Part shown: positions 8,256-16,509 of the stretch, piece after piece
Layout: every line of letters starts with the position of its first letter
How positions within the stretch are numbered: the stretch's first letter is position 1
NCBI GenBank assembly: GCA_016218965.1
Contig: JACRCP010000392.1
Location: forward strand, 1-60,249
DNA: 60,249 nt
Source: Deltaproteobacteria bacterium
GTDB lineage: Bacteria; Myxococcota; SpSt-1050; JACRCP01
Direction of reading: 5' to 3'
Translations under genes and position numbers: made by a program
Notes under the pieces: generated by a model
Told to the model about the DNA's origin: nothing
What the model saw: the letters and a program-made list of their open reading frames with translations, nothing else
Database searches by the model: none

Positions 8256-9019
8256 TTCCCGGCCCCGCCACGCCAAGGCTTTTCTTCACGCTCGGGCGCC
8301 TGGCTCGCTGGGCCCTGATTGCGCTACTCCTCCCGCCGACGGCGTTTGTTGGGTGGCTCTGGCTTTCGATGCCCGACGTGACGGAATATGCGTCGAAGTT
8401 CCCAGAAAGGACCTCGCTCATGCGCCACCGTGAGGCCGAATACGCCCGGAAAAAGGAAAAGGTCAAGACGTCGTACCGGCCGGTGCGTCTCCGGGCAATC
8501 TCACCGAACCTCCGGGCGGCAGTCATCGCGTCGGAGGACGCAAACTTCTACGGGCACAGAGGTTTCGATTTCGAGGGGATTTCCGAGGCGCTGGAGAAGG
8601 ATGTTGACGCCGGAAAGCCGCTCCGCGGCGGGAGCACGATCACGCAGCAGCTTGCCAAGAACCTGTATCTGACGCCGAAGAAAAGCATCATCCGAAAGGT
8701 TCGAGAGGCGGCGATCGCAAAAAGGCTTGAGGAAAAGCTCTCGAAGGATCGCATTCTCGAACTGTACCTGAACGTCGCGGAGTGGGGGAGGGGGATCTAC
8801 GGCTGCGAGGCCGCGTCGCGGCACTGGTTTTCGAAAACCTGCGTGGACCTGTCGCCGCGCGAGGCGGCGCTTCTGGCGGCGGCCCTTCCGGCGCCCCGGA
8901 AGTTCAACCCCCAAAAGAAGAACTCCCGCGCGTGGCGCAGGCACGAGAAGATCATCGGCTGGCTGTGCCTCGGCAGGAAGATACCGGAGAGCGAGTGCGG
9001 AGGCATGACTGACGACTGA
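8252..9019 (+). CDS. mtgA: Monofunctional peptidoglycan glycosyltransferase (255 aa)
   Basis: Family GT51 enzyme that polymerises lipid II into glycan strands at the outer face of the inner membrane. The start ATG 8252 overlaps the upstream stop by ATGA. An N-terminal anchor is seen (WALIALLLPPTAFVGWLWL). The GT51 motifs follow in order: IASEDANFYGHRGFD with the catalytic Glu, GGSTITQQLAKNLYL, and RKVREAAIAKRLEEKLSKDR, then LELYLNVAEWGRGIYG with the second Glu. No transpeptidase domain follows, and the length fits MtgA. Its coupling to the membrane metalloprotease-like gene is unusual. A stand-alone transpeptidase-type PBP lies further along at 37023. Confidence 0.95.
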   Translation: MIPGPATPRLFFTLGRLARWALIALLLPPTAFVGWLWLSMPDVTEYASKFPERTSLMRHREAEYARKKEKVKTSYRPVRLRAISPNLRAAVIASEDANFYGHRGFDFEGISEALEKDVDAGKPLRGGSTITQQLAKNLYLTPKKSIIRKVREAAIAKRLEEKLSKDRILELYLNVAEWGRGIYGCEAASRHWFSKTCVDLSPREAALLAAALPAPRKFNPQKKNSRAWRRHEKIIGWLCLGRKIPESECGGMTDD

Positions 9020-9077
9020 CCGACACCGGCGTGGCCGGGGCGCTGTACATGCCCTGATCCACTCTACTCGGGTCCGT

Positions 9078-9152
9078 CTACCCGCCAACCGGCTCGCGAC
9101 GAAACCGGAGATGACCGGCGTAGTGGCGCGCCCACCACTTGAAGAAGTCGCC
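9078..9152 (-). pseudogene. C-terminal remnant of a metallophosphoesterase paralogue
   Basis: Read on the minus strand, this segment gives GDFFKWWARHYAGHLRFRRE and ends PVGG-stop. The intact gene at 11344-12342 ends with GDFFAWWAAHYEGRLRFRRD and then PTG. The match is about 15 of 20 residues and ends at nearly the same place. No upstream catalytic motifs remain, because the glycoside-hydrolase-like gene begins a few tens of bases away. It is best read as the tail of a second copy left by duplication or replacement. Confidence 0.7.
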
Positions 9153-9185
9153 CCAGACCGCCCGCGGAATGCTCCCGCCGGCATG

Positions 9186-11279
9186 TCACGGGCACTCTGA
9201 AGTCATCATGAACGCAACGTGCCTCCGGAACGGCGGCGTGGCCATCGTCACTTGCGGTCCCGAAGCGGAGATGGTCTCGATTTCATTGCCCGTCACGTCA
9301 TCGATCCACTTCACCACGTGCCCGCCTTCGCACAGGGCGTCAAAGTCGAGCGTCGTGGAAACCTCCGGATGTCCCTTGTATGCCTTCTCCAGCGCATGGT
9401 GCTGCGACTCCAGGGCCTCCAGATCCGTGATGATCCGGTCCAACAAGGTGGACAGTCCCGCCGCCATGTTCACCTTGTCCTGCTGCGGAAGGTTCTTCAA
9501 CAAATCCCTGTAACGGCCGAAGAAACCCGAGGGGTCCTGGAACATCTGAAGAGCCAGGTCCTCCGCCGCGGCCTGGTCCACTCCGAAGTACTTGACGAAT
9601 AACGCGGCCGTCTCGGCGAGATACGGATCGGTGTCCACTTGGATGCCTTCCTGGACCAGAAAAGAGTACCAGTAGTTGATTCCCTGAATCACGACGACCT
9701 GATTAGCCAGCCTCTCGCCGCTCGATGCGCCCCGAACTGAATTGACGATGTCGACGCGGTAGTCGGATGGATTGTCGTGCAGGAGCCAGCCGATCATCCT
9801 CTTTCCGTCGCTTGCGGCGGTGGGTACAATTCCGGCGGTGCGCGAGGTCACCTGATCGTTGTAATTGCGCGAGTCAAAGGAGGTCAGATCAACCGTCTTG
9901 AGCATCTCGCGCATGACCCTGTGCGTGTCTGCCACGAACGCCCCCCGGCCCCGATCTCCTGTGTCGGGGGTAAACCTCGGAAACTCGGCCCACGTCGCGC
10001 CGGCGCCGGACGACCCGGAGGCCAGGTGCGTCCAGGCCACGTTGTGCTCCGCCTCCGCGGTTAGAGACTCCGGCCATTTGCCACCCACGTAGCGTTCGTT
10101 CTCCATGACGGGACGTCTGTATCCGACGATCTCCTCGTGCATCCACTTGAGCGTCTTTCGGAGCTCCAAGACGACGTCCACCGGCCTCGGGATCAGCGTT
10201 GTCACTCCGTGGTAGTAGTGGTGCATGGCGATGTCGGTTCCGGCGTTGACCCAAAAGGCCTTTGGAGTTGCGGGCACGTACCCCGTGGCGGAGACGGACA
10301 CAAGGTGCGCCTTCCCGTAGCGCGAGATCTCGTAGTCCCGGATGAACTTCCCCATCTCTTCGACCCAGTCCGCGTCGATTTGATCCGACCCGCTCCCGCC
10401 GCAGCCGGTGAGCTCGTTCCACAGCTCCCACGTGAAGATGTTGGACGAGGAACCCCAGCGGTCCACAATGTATTGAAGTCGCTTCTTCCAGAGGGCCTTG
10501 GCGTCGGCCCTGGTAACAAGGTCGCCCAGGGAGTTGAGCGGCCCGCCATGACTCACATGGTATGGCCAGAACGGCAGATTGTCGTCCAGGCCCACGAGCT
10601 GGCAAGTGTGGGCAATGAGCACCAAGTCCACGTATATGTCGTACTTTTCGGCGAGCCCGATGAAGTGGTCGATCCGTGTGGCGTACTCCTCGTTGAATGT
10701 CCCCGCGGGGTCTTCGAGGAACTGTATCTTTCCCGCGTCAACGAGAGCCTTGATGTCCTCGTCCTGCCACCAGCCGGTGCCCTCGATGTCAATCCGGAAG
10801 AAGTTCTCGCCGTTTGCCTGCGTGTCTTGAAAACGCTTCTCGAGCGTCTCGGGATCATAGGTAACGGTCTTGCCGCCGATTGCCACGGCCCCGAAGTAGT
10901 CAAGGCTCAATTGCTCGCCGCTCGCCGCCGTACCGAGCGGGAAAAACGGCGTCCCGTCCTCGAACATGAAGTAGCGGCCGTTGGGCGCCACCTTGATCCA
11001 TGGCTTCTCGATCGAGGCGTCGGGCCCCGCGCCGGAATCCGGCTCGGTCTCCGCGCCGCCATCCGAGCCCCCGTCCGTGGCCGTTGGCCCGTCGGTCCCC
11101 GCATCATCCGACCCCGCATCGGCCGCCGCCCCGGCGTCTGCTCCGGCGTCGGCGCGGGACACGTCCGAATCCGACTCCTTCCCGACACCATCCCCACGAC
11201 CTCCGCAGCCGCCCAGGACGGGACAAAGAACGAACGCCAGGGCCAAAGTCAGATGGCACGCTTTTCTTTTGATGTTCAT
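9186..11279 (-). CDS. Lipoprotein with GH5/clan-A-like glycoside hydrolase domain (697 aa)
   Basis: GGGAGA lies 7 bases before the ATG. The signal peptide ends in the lipobox VLGGC, followed by a ~65-residue Asp/Ala/Gly-rich linker typical of surface lipoproteins. The body resembles a (beta/alpha)8 glycoside hydrolase. It opens with NGRYFMFEDGTPFFPLGTA. The strand-4 motif is FTWELWNELTG (Asn-Glu, candidate acid/base). MHHYYHG follows, and VMENERYVGG carries a candidate nucleophile Glu. The likely role is hydrolysis or binding of a polysaccharide outside the cell, with the substrate unknown. The C-terminal ~170 residues are partly helical and unassigned. It is flanked on both sides by metallophosphoesterase sequence, one copy intact and one a remnant. 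Confidence 0.72.
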   Translation of the reverse strand: MNIKRKACHLTLALAFVLCPVLGGCGGRGDGVGKESDSDVSRADAGADAGAAADAGSDDAGTDGPTATDGGSDGGAETEPDSGAGPDASIEKPWIKVAPNGRYFMFEDGTPFFPLGTAASGEQLSLDYFGAVAIGGKTVTYDPETLEKRFQDTQANGENFFRIDIEGTGWWQDEDIKALVDAGKIQFLEDPAGTFNEEYATRIDHFIGLAEKYDIYVDLVLIAHTCQLVGLDDNLPFWPYHVSHGGPLNSLGDLVTRADAKALWKKRLQYIVDRWGSSSNIFTWELWNELTGCGGSGSDQIDADWVEEMGKFIRDYEISRYGKAHLVSVSATGYVPATPKAFWVNAGTDIAMHHYYHGVTTLIPRPVDVVLELRKTLKWMHEEIVGYRRPVMENERYVGGKWPESLTAEAEHNVAWTHLASGSSGAGATWAEFPRFTPDTGDRGRGAFVADTHRVMREMLKTVDLTSFDSRNYNDQVTSRTAGIVPTAASDGKRMIGWLLHDNPSDYRVDIVNSVRGASSGERLANQVVVIQGINYWYSFLVQEGIQVDTDPYLAETAALFVKYFGVDQAAAEDLALQMFQDPSGFFGRYRDLLKNLPQQDKVNMAAGLSTLLDRIITDLEALESQHHALEKAYKGHPEVSTTLDFDALCEGGHVVKWIDDVTGNEIETISASGPQVTMATPPFRRHVAFMMTSECP

Positions 11280-11343
11280 CGCATTCTCCCAAAACGGGTT
11301 GGTGTCAATACCGGTACGCGGTCGTTCCTGACATCACATCCCA

Positions 11344-12342
11344 TCAAGGTGCTTCGATCTTGGTACCGGTGGGATCGCGACGGAAGCGCAGCCGTCCCTC
11401 GTAGTGCGCCGCCCACCAGGCGAAGAAGTCCCCGCGCTCGGCTCCGTCGATCATCCATCGGTAGTGACGGTCGCCGATGTCTTCGCCCGCCGTGCTTCGT
11501 CCGTTGAGCTTCGTTCCATCCCACTCCAAGTACTCGGAGCGGCCGAAGGTCCAACTCCCTGCGTTGGCGTACTGGCGGCCGTCGAGATCGACGACGCCGG
11601 GCAGGTGGGTATGACCGCACACGAGCGCGCGATGCGTCCCTTCGCGGATGGCGGTGCGCGCGGGCTCGAACAGCGCGTGCGGATCGCCCCAGATGGTGCG
11701 CGACCAGTACTGGATGAACGCCTCGCACTCGGCTGCCCGTCCGTCGATGCCCATCATCCGGTACACGGCGGCGGCTCGATGGAGGTGCCGGCCGTAGGCT
11801 GCGCCGACCCAATGGGCCGCCCGGTTCCGCCACGTGTCGTGATCCCACAGGGGAACGCGGAACTCGAAGCCGAAGAGCCGCTCGGCGAGGTTGTGCAGCG
11901 ACACCTTCAACCGGTGCCCCCGGCGTCCGGGGTGGCAGTAACGATCGAGCTGGTGGCCGTGCATCACGCGGATGTCGCCCAGCTCGATCTCGACGCACGC
12001 CCGCGCACCCGGCAGCAGCCGCTCGTAGTCCACGGTCCAGTCGTGGTTGCCAAGGACAAAAATCACCTGGACGCGGCGGGCCAGCTTCTCCAGCGCGCGC
12101 ATGGCCGGAAGGTGCGCGCGGCCGATGCGTCGCGCCGAGAATGCCTGGGGCAGATCGAACGAATCCCCCATGAAGACGACGGCGTCAGTCGCGTTGCCGC
12201 AGCCGGCGAGAAATCGGGCGAGCCGCTCGTCGCTGGCTCCGAAGGAGTCGTTCCTCGCGCCGTCGCCGAGGTGGAGGTCGCCGACGAAGCGCGCAGTCGT
12301 GCCGGCGGGAAGCCGGACTACCCGTGACGCGGGCGGGGTCAC
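11344..12342 (-). CDS. Calcineurin-like metallophosphoesterase, LpxH-like (332 aa)
   Basis: All metallophosphoesterase motifs are present in order: VGDLHLGD (Asp-x-His), VVFMGDSFDL (Gly-Asp-x-x-Asp), VLGNHDW, MHGH and CGHTHLPG. These bind the two-metal centre that hydrolyses phosphoesters. The layout resembles UDP-2,3-diacylglucosamine diphosphatase-like enzymes, but at 332 residues it is longer than LpxH, with a ~100-residue helical insertion between HGHQ and CGHTH. The exact substrate is open. There is no signal peptide. It lies 101 bases downstream of the end of the catabolic operon. A 25-residue C-terminal remnant of a paralogue is at 9078-9152. Confidence 0.85.
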   Translation of the reverse strand: MTPPASRVVRLPAGTTARFVGDLHLGDGARNDSFGASDERLARFLAGCGNATDAVVFMGDSFDLPQAFSARRIGRAHLPAMRALEKLARRVQVIFVLGNHDWTVDYERLLPGARACVEIELGDIRVMHGHQLDRYCHPGRRGHRLKVSLHNLAERLFGFEFRVPLWDHDTWRNRAAHWVGAAYGRHLHRAAAVYRMMGIDGRAAECEAFIQYWSRTIWGDPHALFEPARTAIREGTHRALVCGHTHLPGVVDLDGRQYANAGSWTFGRSEYLEWDGTKLNGRSTAGEDIGDRHYRWMIDGAERGDFFAWWAAHYEGRLRFRRDPTGTKIEAP

Positions 12343-12445
12343 TCTGCCTCAACCCGGGGCGCGTGCCTCTGTGCCGGCGCGCCAACTCGGCCATTGTCGG
12401 GTCCGCGGGCGGACGTCTCGAAGGCCTCCGTCCTTTCGCCGACAC

Positions 12446-13498
12446 TCACGGCAGTTCCCCGTGCGGTTCGACGACGACCCGGACCACGCCGCCGTCCCTG
12501 CCGGCAAGGCGACGGAGCGCGGCGTCGGCCTGCGCCAGCGGATAGCGGGCGGAGATGGAGGCTGACAGATCGAGACGCCCCGCCGCAACGAGGCGGTACA
12601 GGTCCTCGATGTCGCGGCGGTCCATCCCGAAGGAGCCGAGCACCGCCTGCTCGCGCCCCACGAAGGAGGCGAGCGGCGGCAGCTCGGGCCGCGCCGGCCC
12701 GACGCCGACCACGACCGCGCGGCCGCCCTTGCCGAGGCAGCGCACGGCGAGCGCCACCGTCTCCGCTGCGCCCACGCACTCGAGCGCCAGGTCGAGGCCG
12801 CCCAGCCGCCGCCGGACCTCGCGCGCGACGTCCGCCTCACGCGGATCGAGCGCGAGATCCGCGCCGAGCGCGGAGGCCCGGACGAGCGCCGCCGGGTCGG
12901 TGTCCACCGCGACCACGCAGGCCGCGCCCATCAGGCGCGCGATCTGCACCGCGTGCGTGCCCAGGCCCCCGCAGCCGAAGACGCCGACCGTCTCCCCTGC
13001 GCGCAGCGCGCCGCGGGTGCGCAGCGCGTGAAAGGGCGTGGCCACGCCGTCCGTCGCCACCGCGCCGATGTCGAAGGGGATCGCGTCGGGCAGAGGGATG
13101 ACCGAGCGCGCCGGCGCCGCCACGTACTCGGCCAGCGCCCCGTCGCGCGCCATGCCGTAGACCTTCGAGCGATCGCACAGCGACTCGCGTCCGGCGACGC
13201 AAAAGCGGCAAGCTCCGCAGGACGCCGCGGGGAAGAGCGCCACGCGATCGCCTTCGCGGACGGTCGCGGCATCCCGGCCTTTTGCGGCCACAACGCCGGC
13301 CGCCTCGTGGCCGAGCGTGATGGGCGTCCGCTCGACGGGCAGGTCGCCGGCGACGGCAAGGTGCAGGTCCGTGCCGCACAGGCCGCAGGCGCGCACCTCG
13401 ACCAGCACCTCGTCCGGCCCGGGTTCGGGCACGGGGATCTCCTCGATGCGGAGCGGTTCTCCGGCGCATACGAGCCGCGCCGCGAGCATGGTCTTCAT
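12446..13498 (-). CDS. Zinc-dependent medium-chain alcohol dehydrogenase (350 aa)
   Basis: MDR-family NAD(P)-dependent dehydrogenase. Catalytic-zinc ligands are seen in ACGLCGTDLH (Cys) and LGHEAAG (His-Glu). The structural zinc is bound by the four Cys of the lobe SCGACRFCVAGRESLC. The Rossmann glycine motif is VFGCGGLGTHAVQ, and the Asp-Thr-Asp after it suggests NAD preference. The ATG overlaps the TetR stop by ATGA, so this is the last gene of the 14-gene operon. A probable role is oxidising a hydroxyl intermediate, or reducing an aldehyde or ketone, made by the upstream CoA-thioester enzymes. A dedicated 3-hydroxyacyl-CoA dehydrogenase is absent from the operon, so this enzyme may fill that oxidation step (inference). 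Confidence 0.9.
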   Translation of the reverse strand: MKTMLAARLVCAGEPLRIEEIPVPEPGPDEVLVEVRACGLCGTDLHLAVAGDLPVERTPITLGHEAAGVVAAKGRDAATVREGDRVALFPAASCGACRFCVAGRESLCDRSKVYGMARDGALAEYVAAPARSVIPLPDAIPFDIGAVATDGVATPFHALRTRGALRAGETVGVFGCGGLGTHAVQIARLMGAACVVAVDTDPAALVRASALGADLALDPREADVAREVRRRLGGLDLALECVGAAETVALAVRCLGKGGRAVVVGVGPARPELPPLASFVGREQAVLGSFGMDRRDIEDLYRLVAAGRLDLSASISARYPLAQADAALRRLAGRDGGVVRVVVEPHGELP

Positions 13499-14136
13499 CG
13501 CTCACCTCCGCGCTCCGTCGCCGGCGCAACGCCGTCGAGGAGCAGATCGAGCGCGGCGCCAAGCTCGCGATCCGTGGGGTGGGGGGTGGCGCCCAGGTTC
13601 TCCCGCGAGTCGCGCAGCAGGTGCAGGCCGACGAATGCGCTCCAGACGAGGTCTGCGGCCATCCTCGCCTCCGGACCGCCGCCGCCGTCACGAAGGAGCG
13701 CGGCGAAGCGCCGGAAGTTGTCGCCCGAGCGTCGCGCGAGGTCCGACTTCACCTCGTCGGAGACCCACGCCGTCGCCTGCGGGTGGGCGAGGTAGGCGAA
13801 GACGTGGAAGTACTCCGGGTGCTCGGCGCGCACCTCGCCGAAGAAGCGCCAGAGCCGCTCGATGCGCCCGCGGCGCGGCAGCCCGGCCGCGGCGATCTCG
13901 TCGAGTCCCCGGGCCATGAAATCGATGCCGTCGAGCAGCAGCGAGGTGAAGATCTCGTCCTTGCTCTTGTAGTAGAAGAAGAGCGTCGCCTCGCTGATCT
14001 CGCACGCCTTGGCGATCTCGCGCGAGGTGGCGCCGTTGAAGCCACGGTCGCGAACCAGCGCCCGCGCCGCGTCCAGCACGCTCTTCTTGCGCGCCTCCCG
14101 CTCCCGCTCTCGTCGCTCCTGTATGCCCATGCTCAT
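13495..14136 (-). CDS. TetR-family transcriptional regulator (213 aa)
   Basis: The N-terminal helix-turn-helix is canonical: VLDAARALVRDRGFNGATS, then REIAKACEISEATLFFYYKS. A variable helical ligand-binding domain follows. The start ATG 14136 overlaps the stop of the acyl-CoA dehydrogenase by ATGA, and its own stop overlaps the alcohol dehydrogenase start. TetR proteins inside acyl-CoA operons usually repress them and release DNA on binding an acyl-CoA. The natural target here is the promoter region at 24120-24160, where a 10-bp direct repeat overlaps the -35 box. Autoregulation is therefore likely, because the gene is inside the operon. Confidence 0.92.
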   Translation of the reverse strand: MSMGIQERREREREARKKSVLDAARALVRDRGFNGATSREIAKACEISEATLFFYYKSKDEIFTSLLLDGIDFMARGLDEIAAAGLPRRGRIERLWRFFGEVRAEHPEYFHVFAYLAHPQATAWVSDEVKSDLARRSGDNFRRFAALLRDGGGGPEARMAADLVWSAFVGLHLLRDSRENLGATPHPTDRELGAALDLLLDGVAPATERGGER

Positions 14137-15275
14137 GCCTCCAATGCCCGCGCTATTGTCTCGCGCTGGATCTCGCTCGTGCCCTCGCCGTACTCGAGCA
14201 CCTTGCAGTCGCGGTAAAAGCGCTGGGCCGCGCTCTCGAGCATGTAGCCCTGGGCGCCGCACAGGTGCAGCGCCCGCTCGCAGGTCCAGGTGCAGGTCTC
14301 GGTGGCGAAGAGCTTGGCCATGGACGCCTCGTTGCCGTGCGGCTTGCCCGCGTCGGCGAGCCGCGCGGCGTGGAGCGTGAGCTGCCACGCCGCCTCGAGC
14401 CGCGTCGCCATGTCGGCGAGCGTGAATCGGACGAACTGCTGGCGCAGGAGCGGGCCCCCGAACTGGACCCGTTCGCGCACGTGGGTGAGCGCGGTCTCGT
14501 GCGCGGCGCGGCCGAGCCCCACGCCGAATGCCGCCGCTGCGATCCGTCCAAGGGTGAGCACCTTCATCGCCTGGAGGAAGCCGGTGCCCTCCGGGCCGAG
14601 CCGATCGGCCTCGCCGGCGCGGCAGCCGTCGAGCACGATCTCGGCCATTTCGGAGGCGCCCATCCCGAGCTTTTCCATCGGACGGCCGACGGTCACGCCG
14701 GGCCGGTCGAGCTCGACCACGAACAGCGACAGCCCCTTGAGCCCGCGCTCGGGCTCTGTCGAGGCGACCAGCACCGCGAAGTCGGCGAACGGCGCGTTGG
14801 TGATGTAGAGCTTGCCGCCGTCCAGCACGTAGCCGCCGCCCTCCCTGCGGGCGCGGGTCCGCACGCTCGCGACATCCGAGCCGGCGCCGGGCTCCGCGTA
14901 CGCCCAGCACGCGATCCGCTCGCCCCGGAGCGCCGCGGGGAGGATCCGCCGGCGCTGCCCGTCACTCCCGAGGTGGTGGACGGCTCCGCACGCGAGCGCG
15001 GTGTGCACGTACATGCCCAGGGCGACCCCCGCCGAGCCGCGTGCGAGCTCGGCGCACATCAGCGCGTAGAGCGTCGAGCCGCCCCCGCTTCCGCCCACAT
15101 CCTCGGGGAACGCGGTCCCGAGCCAGCCGAGCGCGCCCAGGCGCGCGAACAGCTCGCGCGGGTAGCGCCCGGCGCGGTCCCAGGCCGCGGCGTGAGGCGT
15201 GATCTCCCGGGCCGTGAACGCCCGGACGGCATCCTGGAACTGGGCCTCGTGGTCGGCGAGCAGCGCGTCGCTCAT
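14133..15275 (-). CDS. Acyl-CoA dehydrogenase, MCAD/SCAD-type active site (380 aa)
   Basis: FAD-dependent alpha,beta-dehydrogenation of an acyl-CoA. The start has AAGGAG 7 bases upstream, in the 17-base gap after the crotonase gene. Family signatures are AYAEPGAGSDVASVRT (FAD/substrate loop), KLYITNAPFADF, and the catalytic-base segment VLEYGEGTSEIQR with Glu in the usual YEGTSE position. This differs from the first acyl-CoA dehydrogenase of the operon, which uses the isovaleryl-CoA-type position. The two probably act on different intermediates of one pathway. It ends in an ATGA overlap with the TetR gene. Confidence 0.93.
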   Translation of the reverse strand: MSDALLADHEAQFQDAVRAFTAREITPHAAAWDRAGRYPRELFARLGALGWLGTAFPEDVGGSGGGSTLYALMCAELARGSAGVALGMYVHTALACGAVHHLGSDGQRRRILPAALRGERIACWAYAEPGAGSDVASVRTRARREGGGYVLDGGKLYITNAPFADFAVLVASTEPERGLKGLSLFVVELDRPGVTVGRPMEKLGMGASEMAEIVLDGCRAGEADRLGPEGTGFLQAMKVLTLGRIAAAAFGVGLGRAAHETALTHVRERVQFGGPLLRQQFVRFTLADMATRLEAAWQLTLHAARLADAGKPHGNEASMAKLFATETCTWTCERALHLCGAQGYMLESAAQRFYRDCKVLEYGEGTSEIQRETIARALEA

Positions 15276-15292
15276 GGGTTCTCCTTACGGGG

Positions 15293-16072
15293 TCACCGCC
15301 CCCCGAAGCGGCCCGGGCGTTTCTCCCTGAACGCGGACAGGGCCTCTCTGTGGTCCCCGCTCTGCAGGCACTGGACCTGCGCGTGGACCTCGTAGTCGAA
15401 CTCGGCGGTCATCCCGCGGTCGAGCGAGCGCCGGATGGCGCGCTTGGTGAACGCCATGGCCCGCGGCGGGCTGGCGGCGAGCGCGCCCGCCAGCTCGGCG
15501 ACGGCGCCGTCGAGGGCTTCCGGCTCGACCGTGCGGGTCACGAGCCCGATCCGCTCCGCCTCCTCGGCGCCCACGAACCGGCCCGACATCGTAAGGTCGG
15601 TCGCGCGCCCGAGCCCCACAAGCCGCGGCAGGAAGTAGCCCGCGGACATGTCGCAGCCCGCCAGGCCGATCTTCACGAAAGGCGCGCACAGGCGAACACC
15701 GCGCGCGGCGATCCGGTAGTCGCATGCGAGCGCCAGACCCAGGCCCCCGCCCACCGCGTCGCCGTGAAGGCGCGCAATGACCGGCTGGTCCATGGTCGAG
15801 ATCCGGCGGATCGGATCAAGGTAGCGCTCGACGATGCGCTCCCACTCGAGGGGCGAGCGCGGGACCATCTCGGCCTGGTCGGCCCCGGCGCAGAAGGCGC
15901 GGCCTGCGCCCGCGAAGACGACGCAGCGCACGTCAGAGTCGGCGGCGGCGCGATCGAGTGCCGCGCAGAGCGCCTCGAGCGTGGGCAGATCGATGGCGTT
16001 GAGCCGATCGGGCCGGTTCAGCGTAACAGTCGCCACGCCGTCGTGAACACCCAGCAGCACGGTCTCGTTCAT
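15293..16072 (-). CDS. Crotonase-fold protein lacking both hydratase glutamates (259 aa)
   Basis: Enoyl-CoA hydratase/isomerase superfamily. The oxyanion-hole region RAFCAGADQAEM and the HGDAVGGGLGLALACDY segment are clear. Relative to classical enoyl-CoA hydratase, the first catalytic Glu is Gly (GGGLGLAL) and the second is Phe (APFVKIGLAGCD). An Asp in GCDMSAGYFLP could be the acid/base, as in some isomerase-like relatives. Isomerisation, ring hydrolysis or another crotonase reaction is therefore more likely than simple hydration. The ATG overlaps the thioesterase stop by ATGA. Confidence 0.85.
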   Translation of the reverse strand: MNETVLLGVHDGVATVTLNRPDRLNAIDLPTLEALCAALDRAAADSDVRCVVFAGAGRAFCAGADQAEMVPRSPLEWERIVERYLDPIRRISTMDQPVIARLHGDAVGGGLGLALACDYRIAARGVRLCAPFVKIGLAGCDMSAGYFLPRLVGLGRATDLTMSGRFVGAEEAERIGLVTRTVEPEALDGAVAELAGALAASPPRAMAFTKRAIRRSLDRGMTAEFDYEVHAQVQCLQSGDHREALSAFREKRPGRFGGR

Positions 16073-16509
16073 GTCGATGCCCTCCCCGGCCGCAGCGCAT
16101 AGTCGAAACTCCCCTCGAAGACGGTCTCGCCAGCGGGGTCCGTGGCGTTGACCTCGACCGTGACGTCCGCGCGGCCCGCCTCGTCGAACGCGCCCCGTGC
16201 GACCCCGGCGATCGCCGAATCGACACTGGCCCGCGCGACGACATCACCCTCCGCGCGCCGCGTGTAGCGCACCGTGGCGCCGCGCAGAAGCACGAACGCC
16301 CGATCGCCGGCAATGACGCGCCACGCGGCGACGCCGGCGGCGGTCTCGGCGGCGGTGAACAGCGCCCCTGCGTGCACGATGCCGACGTGGTTGGTGACAG
16401 TCTCGGACAGCGGCATGCGGAGGGTGACCGCGCCGCCGGGGTCCTCGCGGGCCTCCAGATGGTGGACGCGAAGGTAGGGGATGCGGTCGAGGATGCCGGC
16501 GAGGTCCAT
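16069..16509 (-). CDS. Hotdog-fold thioesterase, PaaI/DUF4442-like (146 aa)
   Basis: Small hotdog-fold protein with the motif TNHVGIVHAGALFTAAETAAG, like PaaI-type and DUF4442 acyl-CoA thioesterases (Asn-His-x-Gly, then His-Ala-Gly-Ala and a Glu on the central helix). ATG 16509 is chosen because it forms a TGATG overlap with the amidohydrolase stop; a GTG one codon upstream is also possible. It would hydrolyse a CoA thioester to free CoA or release a product, as an end step or a safety valve. Its position among CoA-thioester genes supports that. Confidence 0.8.
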   Translation of the reverse strand: MDLAGILDRIPYLRVHHLEAREDPGGAVTLRMPLSETVTNHVGIVHAGALFTAAETAAGVAAWRVIAGDRAFVLLRGATVRYTRRAEGDVVARASVDSAIAGVARGAFDEAGRADVTVEVNATDPAGETVFEGSFDYALRPGRAST

